Notes under the pieces: generated by a model
Databases searched by the model: none
The model's input: only the letters and a program-made list of their open reading frames with translations
What the model was told of the DNA's origin: nothing
Program-made: the position numbers and the translations under genes
Part shown: positions 42,891 through 50,573 of the stretch, one piece after another
Layout: each line of letters starts with the position of its first letter
How positions within the stretch are numbered: the first letter of the stretch is position 1
DNA from: Stutzerimonas stutzeri
GTDB taxonomy: Bacteria > Pseudomonadota > Gammaproteobacteria > Pseudomonadales > Pseudomonadaceae
DNA length: 64,000 nucleotides
Reading direction: 5' to 3'
Assembly: GCF_018138085.1 (NCBI RefSeq)
Contig: NZ_CP073105.1
Coordinates: 4,712,001-4,776,000, forward strand

Positions 42891-43283
42891 ATGAAAACGA
42901 GCGAAAAGCTTCGAGACCTCGACCTGCTGTTCACCTTCGAGGATCTGGCCAAGGAGAAGGGCTGGCCGGTCGAGCGCAACGACCAGGACAACGCATTTGC
43001 TGATGCCCTGACTCAGCGCGCATGGGAGGCATTCGAGGCCGCGCATGGCCCGCACGGCCGCAAGGAAGGCCAGCAGCTCTACGCCGAGATCAAGAAGTCC
43101 AGCAAGTACGCCGGCCAAGCTGCGCTGTGCCGCTCCAACGGCTACGGCTACCCCTTCAAGGTGCGCATCGTCCACGACGGCGGTGGCGACTACTGCGTCA
43201 AGGGCGGTGTGGGCGGCCAGTACCGCCTGGCTGACGTGAACCTGTACGTCCTCGAGGACGGCAAGAAGATCCGCGTCCGGTAA
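42891..43283 (+). CDS. Hypothetical early phage protein
   Basis: A 130-residue protein (start MKTSEKLRDLDLLFTFEDLA, then EAAHGPHGRKEGQQLYAEI, and GVGGQYRLADVNLYVLEDGK). GAGGAG precedes ATG 42891, 12 bases after the preceding stop. No recognised domain; soluble and mixed alpha/beta in appearance. An upstream in-frame start would overlap the P-loop gene and is rejected. Confidence 0.6.
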   Translation: MKTSEKLRDLDLLFTFEDLAKEKGWPVERNDQDNAFADALTQRAWEAFEAAHGPHGRKEGQQLYAEIKKSSKYAGQAALCRSNGYGYPFKVRIVHDGGGDYCVKGGVGGQYRLADVNLYVLEDGKKIRVR

Positions 43284-43304
43284 CGCTCGCCCCAGAAACA
43301 AGAA

Positions 43305-43357
43305 GGCCCCGGTGAGCGGCAACTCACCAGGGCCAGACCAACCCAAGGAGAAGCACC
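43305..43357 (+). promoter_or_regulatory. Hairpin-RBS cassette 3 (CGGCAA loop)
   Basis: GGTGAG/CTCACC stem with loop CGGCAA, extended beyond a C-A mismatch by GGCCC/GGGCC (43305-43334). It is followed by ACCCAAGGAGAAGCACC and ATG 43358. The stem sequence differs from the other two cassettes but the loop and the ribosome site do not. Confidence 0.6.
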
Positions 43358-43798
43358 ATGCAAGCACAACCCCCCGAAGTCAGCGCTGAGCAGGCTACCA
43401 CGCCGCGCTACGACACGATCGTTATCCGTGGCGCGCTCGGTAAGGAAATCCCCCGCACCGTCGATGGCGGTGAGGTCGTTAGCTGGGCCCGCGGCCATGA
43501 GCTGGCTGCGGGCGACGCCCTGCTGGAGTTCGTCAATTACGTGGCAGACGGCGACTGTGGCATCGGGCCGGAGCTGAGCGCCAAAGCACGCAAGGCTTTG
43601 GACCTGATGGAGCGCCGCAGCGCGCAGGGCTGGGACGCGGACGAGGAGCCAGAAGATTGGCAAGCCGCGGTTAACCGCGCGGCACACCAGGCCCGCGAAG
43701 TGTTCTGCGACTCCCACGACGACGCCACTCAAGCGATTGAATACATGAAGGCGTTGCTGCAACAGGCCGCTCCGGTCGTGCAAGGCGGTGACGCATGA
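43358..43798 (+). CDS. Hypothetical early phage protein
   Basis: A 146-residue acidic protein (MQAQPPEVSAEQATTPRYDT; LDLMERRSAQGWDADEEPED), probably helical in the C-terminal half. It has the strong AAGGAG of a hairpin-RBS cassette and overlaps the next gene by four bases. Function unknown. Confidence 0.6.
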   Translation: MQAQPPEVSAEQATTPRYDTIVIRGALGKEIPRTVDGGEVVSWARGHELAAGDALLEFVNYVADGDCGIGPELSAKARKALDLMERRSAQGWDADEEPEDWQAAVNRAAHQAREVFCDSHDDATQAIEYMKALLQQAAPVVQGGDA

Positions 43799-43968
43799 AG
43801 CCCTGCACCATCGGCAAACGCCACAGCTGGACCTTCGTCCGCAACGTCGTGACCAGCCACCTGAACGGCCGTTTCGGTCGCATCACCAAGCGCGGGCTCT
43901 ACCGCTGCGAATGCGGCGCCGCGAAGTACGGCAAGCCCGGCCACCAGGCCGAAGGTGGTGCCCAATGA
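43795..43968 (+). CDS. Small zinc-ribbon-like hypothetical protein
   Basis: A 57-residue basic protein (starts MKPCTIGKRHSWTFVRN). Cysteines in YRCECGAAKYGKPGH plus C4 could form a half zinc ribbon. It overlaps the previous gene by four bases and the next by four bases. Such a chain of ATGA overlaps is strong evidence that it is real despite its size. Confidence 0.6.
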   Translation: MKPCTIGKRHSWTFVRNVVTSHLNGRFGRITKRGLYRCECGAAKYGKPGHQAEGGAQ

Positions 43969-44168
43969 CCAACCGCACCCGCCCGACCATGGCCAGCCAC
44001 CGACTGGACCTGCCCAGCATCTGCGACATCTGCAACAAGGCCCGCTCCACCCGCAAGCACGCTGCCTGCAGCCGCATCCGCCAGCAGCGCAAGCAGGAAG
44101 AGTGGGCCAGCTACATGGGCAACGTCGCCGCGAAGAAAGCCCAGGGAGGCCGCCGCTATGCCCGTTGA
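43965..44168 (+). CDS. Small zinc-finger-like hypothetical protein
   Basis: A 67-residue basic protein. SICDICNKARSTRKHAACSR holds a C-x2-C pair and a downstream His and Cys, followed by basic helical sequence (RIRQQRKQEEWASYM). It could bind nucleic acid. The start overlaps the upstream stop as ATGA. Confidence 0.6.
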   Translation: MTNRTRPTMASHRLDLPSICDICNKARSTRKHAACSRIRQQRKQEEWASYMGNVAAKKAQGGRRYAR

Positions 44169-44376
44169 AATCCGCACCCGCTTCACCACCGGCACCTACG
44201 TGGCCACCGTGCGCGGCGACAAGCGCACCGCCAGCAACACCATGGGCGCCCGCTGGGCTGCGGAAGGCATGGCCCGCAAGTTGAGCCTCGATCCGTCCCT
44301 CCTGGTCGAGCAACAGCGCGACCTGATCGACGGGAAGGACCGAGTGACCTTTATCCATCCAGGAGAGCCGGCATGA
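44158..44376 (+). CDS. Small hypothetical early phage protein
   Basis: A 72-residue protein (PVEIRTRFTTGTYVATVRGD, AAEGMARKLSLDPSLLVEQQ). It overlaps both neighbours (11 bases and 4 bases), so it is part of a tightly packed operon. No domain recognised. Confidence 0.6.
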   Translation: MPVEIRTRFTTGTYVATVRGDKRTASNTMGARWAAEGMARKLSLDPSLLVEQQRDLIDGKDRVTFIHPGEPA

Positions 44377-45614
44377 GTTCCCTTCGCCAAGGCGACATCT
44401 TCGCCGCCGGCGCGCAGCGCCTGCAGATGACCGAGAGCATCGAGCTGACGATCCAGTCCCTCCAGGCCTACGGCGCCGATCACGATCACTGGGGCATCGC
44501 CTGGTCGGGTGGGAAGGACAGCAGCGCCACCCTCACCCTGATCATCTGGCTGATCGACACCGGCCGGATCAAGCCGCCGAAGACCCTCACGGTGTTCTAC
44601 GCGGACACCCGCCAGGAGCTGCTTCCCCTTGCCAATGCAGCCAGCCAGATCATGGATGAGCTGATAGAGCGTGGCATCCGTGTGGAGGTGGTCACCGCGC
44701 CCTTGGACAAGCGCTTTATGGTCTACATCCTCGGCCGTGGCGTGCCGCCACCGAATAACAACACGCTGCGTTGGTGCACGCGCCAGATCAAGATCGACCC
44801 GATGGCCCACGCGCTGGAGCAGCGCCTGGCTGCCCTGGACGGTAACGTCCTGATGATCACTGGCGTGCGCCAGGGTGAAAGCGCGATCCGCGACAAGCGG
44901 ATCGAAATGAGCTGTGGAAAGGACGGTGCCGAGTGTGGCCAGGGGTGGTACCAGAAGGTGCTACCCGAGGCCAAGGGCCTGAAAGGTCGCCTCGCTACCC
45001 TGGCACCGCTACTGCATTGGCGCGTCTGCCACGTCTGGGAATGGCTCAAGCATTGGGCGCCGCAGGTCGAGTTCGGCGATTGGCCAACGGCGACGATCGC
45101 TGATGCCTACGGCGGCGACGAGGCCGAGGAAATCAACGCCCGAACGGGCTGCACTGGCTGCCCGCTGGCCAGCAAAGACAATGCGCTCGACACCATTCTG
45201 CTCAACCCGGCCTGGGCGTACCTGGCGCCGCTTAAGCAGATAAAGCCGTTGTGGCGTGAATTGCGTGAGCCGCAGCATCGGCTGCGCAAGGCCGGCGCCG
45301 AGCGTTTGAAGGATGGCAGCATCGCAGCCAACCCCCAGCGCATGGGGCCGATCCTGCTGGAGTCGCGACTCATGGCGCTGGAGCGCCTGCTTGGCATCCA
45401 GAACGAAATCAATGAGGCCGCGCGGCGCCTCGGCCGCCCCTTGGTGGACATGATCAATGCCGAGGAAGAGGCCCGGATCCGTGAGCTGATCGCCGCCGAA
45501 ACCTGGCCGGACGGCTGGGACGGTGATGAGCCGGTCGCCACCACGCCACTGGACAAGGTGTATGCGGACGGTTCGGTCCAGCCGCTGCTGTTCCTGGAGG
45601 TGGCGCATGCCTGA
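44373..45614 (+). CDS. Phosphoadenosine phosphosulfate reductase family (DndC-like) protein
   Basis: A 413-residue ATP pyrophosphatase-fold enzyme. The PP-loop is WSGGKDSS (S45-S51). Further conserved segments are VFYADTRQELL, LRWCTRQIKIDPM and a C-x2-C pair in TGCTGCPLASKD. This combination resembles PAPS reductase/DndC-type enzymes, which activate sulfur or nucleotides. No Dnd partners are encoded here. Possible roles are phage DNA or tRNA modification, or sulfur metabolism; none can be chosen from sequence. It overlaps the next gene by eight bases. Confidence 0.8.
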   Translation: MSSLRQGDIFAAGAQRLQMTESIELTIQSLQAYGADHDHWGIAWSGGKDSSATLTLIIWLIDTGRIKPPKTLTVFYADTRQELLPLANAASQIMDELIERGIRVEVVTAPLDKRFMVYILGRGVPPPNNNTLRWCTRQIKIDPMAHALEQRLAALDGNVLMITGVRQGESAIRDKRIEMSCGKDGAECGQGWYQKVLPEAKGLKGRLATLAPLLHWRVCHVWEWLKHWAPQVEFGDWPTATIADAYGGDEAEEINARTGCTGCPLASKDNALDTILLNPAWAYLAPLKQIKPLWRELREPQHRLRKAGAERLKDGSIAANPQRMGPILLESRLMALERLLGIQNEINEAARRLGRPLVDMINAEEEARIRELIAAETWPDGWDGDEPVATTPLDKVYADGSVQPLLFLEVAHA

Positions 45615-45813
45615 GCAAGACAGCAGCCAGCTCCGGCTGGAATGCGAGGCCAGAACTTGGCTTCGCAAGGGCTACACCACGGCAGAGCGCATCACCGAAC
45701 TCACTGCGCTGATCGCCAAACATCGAGGCACCGCCGGCGCAGCAAAGCTGATCGAGGAGATGCGCCGGCAGTGGGCTTGCCGTAGCGAGTGGCTGGGAGG
45801 GCAACATGGCTAG
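45607..45813 (+). CDS. Small conserved phage protein
   Basis: A 68-residue protein (PEQDSSQLRLECEARTWLRK, then AAKLIEEMRRQWACRSEWLG) that looks like a helical pair. It overlaps the DndC-like gene by eight bases. Similar short proteins occur in the integrase region of Pseudomonas phages as far as I recall; the function is unknown. Confidence 0.6.
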   Translation: MPEQDSSQLRLECEARTWLRKGYTTAERITELTALIAKHRGTAGAAKLIEEMRRQWACRSEWLGGQHG

Positions 45814-45891
45814 CGGACCGAGGCGAGAAGGCCGGAGCCGCAATTCTCGGCGATGGCCACCGGCCAGCAGCAGTAAACTGGAGGCCCGCCC

Positions 45892-46101
45892 ATGAGCGAA
45901 GCCTCCAGCGTGTTGACCTTCGACGACCTCAAGCGCATCACCGGCTACGCTCGCCGGGCCGACGTGGAGCGGGCGCTGCACGAGCAGGGCATCCGTCTGT
46001 TCCGCGGCCGCACCGGGCCGTGGACCACGGTGGATCTGATCAACCAGGCCGGCGGGCTGAAAGCCGGCACCCAGGAGCAGTACGGCGTCGAGATCCTATG
46101 A
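45892..46101 (+). CDS. Excisionase-like DUF4224 protein
   Basis: A 69-residue protein, beginning SEASSVLTFDDLKRITGYAR and ending QEQYGVEIL. The segment TFDDLKRITGYARRADVERAL matches DUF4224, a short winged-helix-like family next to phage integrases. It has TGGAGG before ATG 45892 and its stop overlaps the integrase start by four bases, so it is a candidate excisionase/directionality factor. Confidence 0.72.
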   Translation: MSEASSVLTFDDLKRITGYARRADVERALHEQGIRLFRGRTGPWTTVDLINQAGGLKAGTQEQYGVEIL

Positions 46102-47240
46102 GGCGAGCAAGGAAGCACAACCCCCACATCCCACCGCACATTGATCAGGCCGCTATCCCAGCGGCCGTTTTCTTTGATCACCGGGGCAAAGGCAGCTGGT
46201 ACACCCTGCACCGCGACGAAGCCGGCCGGCAGCGCCGGCAGAACATCGCCAACAGCTCGGCCACACTTGGCGAGCTGCACCGAATCATGGAGGTGCGCAA
46301 CGGCGTGGACCGGGAGAGCCTCAACTTCCTGTGCCGGGAGTACCACGACAGCGCAAAGTTCAAACGGCTGGCTCCGAAGACCCAGGAGAGCTACAGCTGG
46401 TCGCGCGACGTCCTGGTCAACATTCCCACCAAGCTCGGCAAGCCCCTCGGCGAGCTGGCCGTGCGCAAGTTCACCCCTGCACTGATTCAGCGGCTTATCG
46501 ATCGGATCGCCGACGAGGGTACGCCGTCGAAGGCGGCCCACGCGCTGCGGTACCTGCGGCTGGTGATGCAGTGGGGCCGCAACCGCGGCTATCTGGACAG
46601 CAACCCCGCCATGGGCATCGAGGCGCCGGTCGAGCGTAAACAGCGCCGCCTGCCGTCGCTCGAAGTGATGCAACGCCTGATCGACCGCGCCCGCGAGCTG
46701 GGCCAGCTGAAACGCGGGCAGAAGGATGCGGTACCGCCGCACCTGAGCTACGTCATGGAGCTGGCCTACCTGTGCCGGCTGCGCGGCATCGAGGTCGTCA
46801 CCCTGACCGACGCCAACGAGCTGGCCGAGGGCATCCTCACCAACCGGCGCAAGGGCAGCCGCGATAACGTGGTCACCTGGACGCCGCGGCTGCGCGCCGC
46901 CTGGGATGCCGCGAAGGCGCGACGCGCCCAGGTGTGGAAAGCCCGGGGCACAGCGGTGCCAGTCCTCCCGGAGAAGCGCTTCATCATCACCGCCGACCAC
47001 GGCGGGCCGCTGGGCAAGTCCGGCCTGGACACCGCCTGGAACCGCTTCATGCGTAACGCGATCGCGGCCGGCGTCATCACGGCGGAGCAGCGTTTCGGCC
47101 TGCACGACCTCAAGCGCCGCGGCATCACCGACACCCCTGGTACCCGGGCTGACAAGCAGGAAGCCAGCGGCCACCGCGACGAGTCCATGCTCGACATCTA
47201 CGACCTGAGCGTCCCGAAGGTCGCCCCCTCCGCTCTCTGA
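46098..47240 (+). CDS. int: Phage integrase (tyrosine recombinase)
   Basis: A 380-residue tyrosine recombinase that should act at the tRNA-Thr att sites. N-terminal arm-binding part, core-binding domain (about 75-175), catalytic part with R229 (CRLRGIE), K252, H336 (GLHDLKR), H359 (SGHRDES) and nucleophile Y368 (LDIYDL). At the usual HxxR position the sequence reads HDLK, a Lys at 339 instead of Arg. It is coupled to the DUF4224 gene and lies 117 bases left of attR, as expected for phage attP next to int. Confidence 0.93.
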   Translation: MRRARKHNPHIPPHIDQAAIPAAVFFDHRGKGSWYTLHRDEAGRQRRQNIANSSATLGELHRIMEVRNGVDRESLNFLCREYHDSAKFKRLAPKTQESYSWSRDVLVNIPTKLGKPLGELAVRKFTPALIQRLIDRIADEGTPSKAAHALRYLRLVMQWGRNRGYLDSNPAMGIEAPVERKQRRLPSLEVMQRLIDRARELGQLKRGQKDAVPPHLSYVMELAYLCRLRGIEVVTLTDANELAEGILTNRRKGSRDNVVTWTPRLRAAWDAAKARRAQVWKARGTAVPVLPEKRFIITADHGGPLGKSGLDTAWNRFMRNAIAAGVITAEQRFGLHDLKRRGITDTPGTRADKQEASGHRDESMLDIYDLSVPKVAPSAL

Positions 47241-47255
47241 TCCCGCCAAAACCTG

Positions 47256-47318
47256 CGTAACAAGCGCGCCGGGCTCCGCAAGGAATCCGGCCACTAGCGC
47301 TGCGCTTACGTAACAAGC
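47256..47318 (+). repeat. Pair of CGTAACAAGC decamers (putative integrase arm sites, right)
   Basis: CGTAACAAGC occurs at 47256-47265 and 47309-47318, in the same orientation as the two left-arm copies. They lie between int and attR. The distances to the att repeat are 40 and 93 bases. Confidence 0.6.
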
Positions 47319-47357
47319 CCGCACCTAAGTGCCTGACCAGCAACCCGAAAAGGGTTT

Positions 47358-47402
47358 TCTTGTAATCAGTAGGTCCCGAGTTCGACTCTTGGTGCCGGCA
47401 CC
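47358..47402 (+). repeat. attR (displaced tRNA-Thr 3' end)
   Basis: The 45 bases duplicate 12714-12758 except for 47378 A and 47388 T. These two positions pair with each other in the T stem (52-62 pair), so the copy could still fold. The original tRNA terminator follows directly (47414-47447), marking this as the original chromosomal end. Confidence 0.93.
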
Positions 47403-47413
47403 ATACGAAACAA

Positions 47414-47447
47414 CGAAAAAGGCTCACCTCCGGGTGGGCCTTTTTTG
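47414..47447 (+). terminator. Intrinsic terminator of the original tRNA-Thr gene
   Basis: AAAAAGGCTCACC/GGTGGGCCTTTTTT stem-loop (one G-T wobble) with flanking A and T runs. It lies 12 bases after attR and would have terminated tRNA-Thr before the prophage entered. Confidence 0.85.
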
Positions 47448-47570
47448 TTTCGGGCTTGCATCAAACGCCATCGCCAAGCGCGGGCTTGTGCCTGGCCTGG
47501 GTACGGAAGCGGGTCCGCTCTCGCCTGCACATCCAGCTGCCGCACAGCGCGCCAATAGCGACCAAGTACA

Positions 47571-47603
47571 AAAAAGCCCCGCATCGGCTGATGCGGGGCT
47601 TTT
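47571..47603. terminator. Second intrinsic terminator-like hairpin
   Basis: AGCCCCGCAT/ATGCGGGGCT stem with a GGCTG-type loop, A-rich on the left and TTTT on the right. No gene is visible directly upstream or downstream; it might end a small RNA or a lost gene. Confidence 0.65.
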
Positions 47604-48184
47604 CTGTTCTGCGGGCTGAGTCCTGTCCCTCTGGCTGCTCCGAGCAGCGATTCCTGAACGCCATCCTGGCGCTTGCGAGGCCCTTCGCGGCAGCCTTGCC
47701 ACAGCCCGCGGTATGCAGGCTGGGTGCTGTGCTAGGCGCTTCCTGACGCGGGACGGGTCAGGGAGCGGCCAGCAGCGGCACCGAGGTTAAGAGCGGGCGT
47801 GATGGCAAAAGTTCCACTTTTGAGATGAAAAAGCCATCAGGTTAATCCGATGGTCTTTCCGTGGCGCCTGTGACCCCGGTCTCAATCGGGCCGATCTGTC
47901 GCCGCTTCCGATCGCCGGCGCGCTCTATGTTGCAGCGTGGACACGCTACGCCAGGTTCCACGCCGACATGCGTGCAGTCCCCGTGCGCCTTGGGCTGCAG
48001 AGATTTGGGTCGGCGATTGGTGGGCGGCAGAAAGCGCCGTTCGACGTGGCTGAAACTCGGAACGAGCCGATCGGCTGTCGGAACATGCCGGGCTAAACGC
48101 TGTCAGCTATCCGTCGCCACTCCAGCGCAACTGAAAGGCAATGCTTGCCGCCACGGAGCCAGCCTTGAGGAGCCAGGCCACCTG
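47604..48184. other. Intergenic stretch without recognised genes
   Basis: About 580 bases between the second terminator and the flippase gene. I see no convincing protein frame on either strand. AAAAGTTCCACTTTT (47807-47821) is a perfect inverted repeat and CCATC/GATGG (47834-47853) forms a hairpin followed by TCTTT. Together they could be an operator plus attenuator in front of the polysaccharide genes; this is weak. Confidence 0.5.
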
Positions 48185-49513
48185 ATGACAGCAATCAAGA
48201 CGATATTCGACAAACTCAAGCTCTACCTCTTCAACGCCTCCTGGATGATGGCGGAGCGGTTGCTGAACATCGGCGTGGGTTTTCTCATGGCGATCGTGCT
48301 GGCCCGCTACCTGGGGCCGGAGCAGTTCGGCATTCTCGCCTATGCCATTTCCATGACCGCCATCTTCGCCTCTGCCGGCCACATGGGCTTGGCGGGACTG
48401 GTGGTGCGCGAGGTGGTCAAGCAGCCGGCGGCAGTGCCGGAGACGCTGGGCACCACCTTCATGCTCAAGCTGACCGGCATGACCCTCGGCTTTCTGCTGA
48501 TCCTGATCTACGCCTCGCTGTTCGAGGAGATCGGCGGGACCGAGTTCTGGATGTTGCTGATCGTTGCCTCAGCGATCTTTTTCCAGACCTTCGATGTGGT
48601 GGAGTACTGGTTTCAATCGCAGGTGCAGGCCAAATACCCGGCCATCGCCAAGTCCAGCGCGATCCTGCTCTCGGCGGGTCTGAAACTGCTGATGGTAATC
48701 AGCGGCGCCGGTGTGGTGGCCTTTGCCTTTGCGCATACGGCTCAGTTCGTGATGGCGGCGCTGATCCTCGCGTTGCTCTACAAGGGCACCACGCGCGTCT
48801 CGCTGATGAGCTGGAAAGCCAGTTTCGCGCGGGCGCGGGAGTTGCTCAGCCAGGGCTGGATCATCTACCTCGGCTCGATATTCGCCGTGATCTATATGAA
48901 GATCGACCAAGTGATGCTCAAGTGGATGGTCGGCGCCGAGGAAGTGGGCGTCTACGCCGTCGCCGCGCAGCTCTCGGAGGCCTGGTATTTCCTGCCGACC
49001 GCCATCGTCGCCTCATTCTTCCCCAAGCTTATCAAGCTGCACGAGGCCGACCCGGCCCGCTTCAACCAGCGTTTCCAGCAGTTGCTCGATCTGCTGTTCG
49101 TCCTGGCCATTGCCGTTGCGCTGCTGGTGTCACTCGTCGCCGGACCGCTGATTTCCCTGCTGTTCGGCAGCGAGTACCAGAACTCCGCATCCATCCTCAC
49201 CATCCATATCTGGGCAGGCGTGTTCATCTTCATGCGCGCGGCGTTCAGCCGGTGGATCCTGATCGAAGGCGCGTTGATGTTCTCCCTGATAACCCAGGGC
49301 CTCGGCGCGCTGGCCAACGCCGGTCTGAACGCGCTGCTGATTCCGCATTACGGCGGTGAAGGCGCGGCGATGGCGACCCTCATTTCCTACGCCGTCGCTT
49401 CGTACGCTGCGCTGTTGGTGCACAGCAAGACGCGCCCGGTCTTTCTCATGATGACCAAATCGATGGTCAGTCCCGTCCGCTATGCATTCAAAGCCGTAGG
49501 AGCCGCCCGATGA
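48185..49513 (+). CDS. Oligosaccharide flippase / polysaccharide biosynthesis membrane protein (Wzx-like)
   Basis: A 442-residue MOP-superfamily membrane protein with about 12-14 hydrophobic segments. The N terminus SWMMAERLLNIGVGFLMAIV and the ARYLGPEQFGILAYAISMTA motif are typical of Wzx/RfbX-type flippases, which move undecaprenyl-linked sugars across the inner membrane. ATG 48185 has a distant GAGGAG (12 bases); earlier in-frame starts would add an Arg-rich non-membrane stretch. It overlaps the nitroreductase-like gene by four bases. Confidence 0.9.
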   Translation: MTAIKTIFDKLKLYLFNASWMMAERLLNIGVGFLMAIVLARYLGPEQFGILAYAISMTAIFASAGHMGLAGLVVREVVKQPAAVPETLGTTFMLKLTGMTLGFLLILIYASLFEEIGGTEFWMLLIVASAIFFQTFDVVEYWFQSQVQAKYPAIAKSSAILLSAGLKLLMVISGAGVVAFAFAHTAQFVMAALILALLYKGTTRVSLMSWKASFARARELLSQGWIIYLGSIFAVIYMKIDQVMLKWMVGAEEVGVYAVAAQLSEAWYFLPTAIVASFFPKLIKLHEADPARFNQRFQQLLDLLFVLAIAVALLVSLVAGPLISLLFGSEYQNSASILTIHIWAGVFIFMRAAFSRWILIEGALMFSLITQGLGALANAGLNALLIPHYGGEGAAMATLISYAVASYAALLVHSKTRPVFLMMTKSMVSPVRYAFKAVGAAR

Positions 49514-50565
49514 GCCTCATGTCCCTAGCCAGAGCCCTGCCTGAGCCGGTCAAGGTCGCGATCAAGGCGACCCGGGACACCACCGGGCTGGCCCTGGTCC
49601 GGCTGTTTTCCAGCAGCGGCTTTCTCGCCTCGCTGTATTACTGCTTCGTCAGCCGCGAATTCGACCGCGAGCATCGTGCGGTGCTGCTCGGACGCCTGAA
49701 TTTCGCCCGGCGGATGCGGGGCAAGGGCGAGAACGACGCCTTCCTGCGACGCAACGTCCATCGGCTGGAGAAGGGCCTGATCATGCGTCCGCGGCGCGCG
49801 ACCTTTGCCGAGGATTACATTGGCCCGACCGTGCGTTGCTTTGCCGACGCCGCCCAGGCCGGTGTCGCCAAAGGTCAGCAACGCTGGGCCAACGATGTGC
49901 TCACCGACTACTTCGGCGCGGTCGGCAATACGCCGCGTATCGATTCGGCCAGGCAGGCGTTCGCCGGCATCCACAGCGACGAAGCCAACCGCTGCGTGCC
50001 CTACCCGCACAGCCAGCTGCCCGAGTGCCCGGTCAGCTACGAGGAGCTGATGGTGCTGTTTCGCCGCCGTCGCTCGGTGCGCTGGTATCAGGACAAGCCG
50101 GTCAGCAACGAGCTGCTGGAACAGGCGGTGCGGGCTGCCGCGCTGGCGCCATCGGCCTGCAATCGCCAACCGTTCCGCTTCTACGTCAGCAACGGCAAGG
50201 AAAAGGCCGCCAGGGTCGCCAAGTGTGCCGGCGGTACGGCGGGCTTTCATGACAACCTGCCATGCGTCATCGCCGTGGTCGGCGATCTGGGCTGCTACCC
50301 CGAGGCGCGCGACCGCCACGTTGTCTATATCGACGGCTCGCTGGCGGCGATGCAACTGATGCTGGCGCTGGAAAGCCTGGGCCTGTCGAGCTGCTCGATC
50401 AACTGGCCGGACGTCGAGGAACGCGAGCGCCAACTGGCAAAGATTCTGGGCCTGGCCTACCAGGAGCGCACCGTGATGCTGCTCGCCGTGGGTTACGCCG
50501 ATCCAACGGGAGGGATTCCTTATTCGGACAAGAAGACCGAGACAGACTTGATCGTATACAACTGA
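49510..50565 (+). CDS. Nitroreductase-family protein in polysaccharide cluster
   Basis: A 351-residue protein. Residues about 185-350 fit the FMN-dependent nitroreductase fold (RRRRSVRWYQDKPVSNELLE, then AALAPSACNRQPFRFYV and LSSCSINWP). The N-terminal half (about 1-175) has no recognised domain but includes a hydrophobic segment near residues 30-45, perhaps for membrane association. The neighbours point to modification of a surface polysaccharide or its precursor; the substrate is unknown. Translationally coupled to the flippase. Confidence 0.85.
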   Translation: MSLMSLARALPEPVKVAIKATRDTTGLALVRLFSSSGFLASLYYCFVSREFDREHRAVLLGRLNFARRMRGKGENDAFLRRNVHRLEKGLIMRPRRATFAEDYIGPTVRCFADAAQAGVAKGQQRWANDVLTDYFGAVGNTPRIDSARQAFAGIHSDEANRCVPYPHSQLPECPVSYEELMVLFRRRRSVRWYQDKPVSNELLEQAVRAAALAPSACNRQPFRFYVSNGKEKAARVAKCAGGTAGFHDNLPCVIAVVGDLGCYPEARDRHVVYIDGSLAAMQLMLALESLGLSSCSINWPDVEERERQLAKILGLAYQERTVMLLAVGYADPTGGIPYSDKKTETDLIVYN

Positions 50566-50573
50566 GGTAAGCG

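Noticed and set aside
45806..45895. A 29-codon frame with an ATGA overlap to the DUF4224 gene
   Set aside because: Its product is Arg/Ser-rich and unlike any family. The overlap is suggestive, but I cannot support it as a gene.
47604..48184. Several short frames in the gap between attR and the flippase gene
   Set aside because: All lack ribosome sites, are Arg/Cys-rich and have no recognisable homology; they look like non-coding background.
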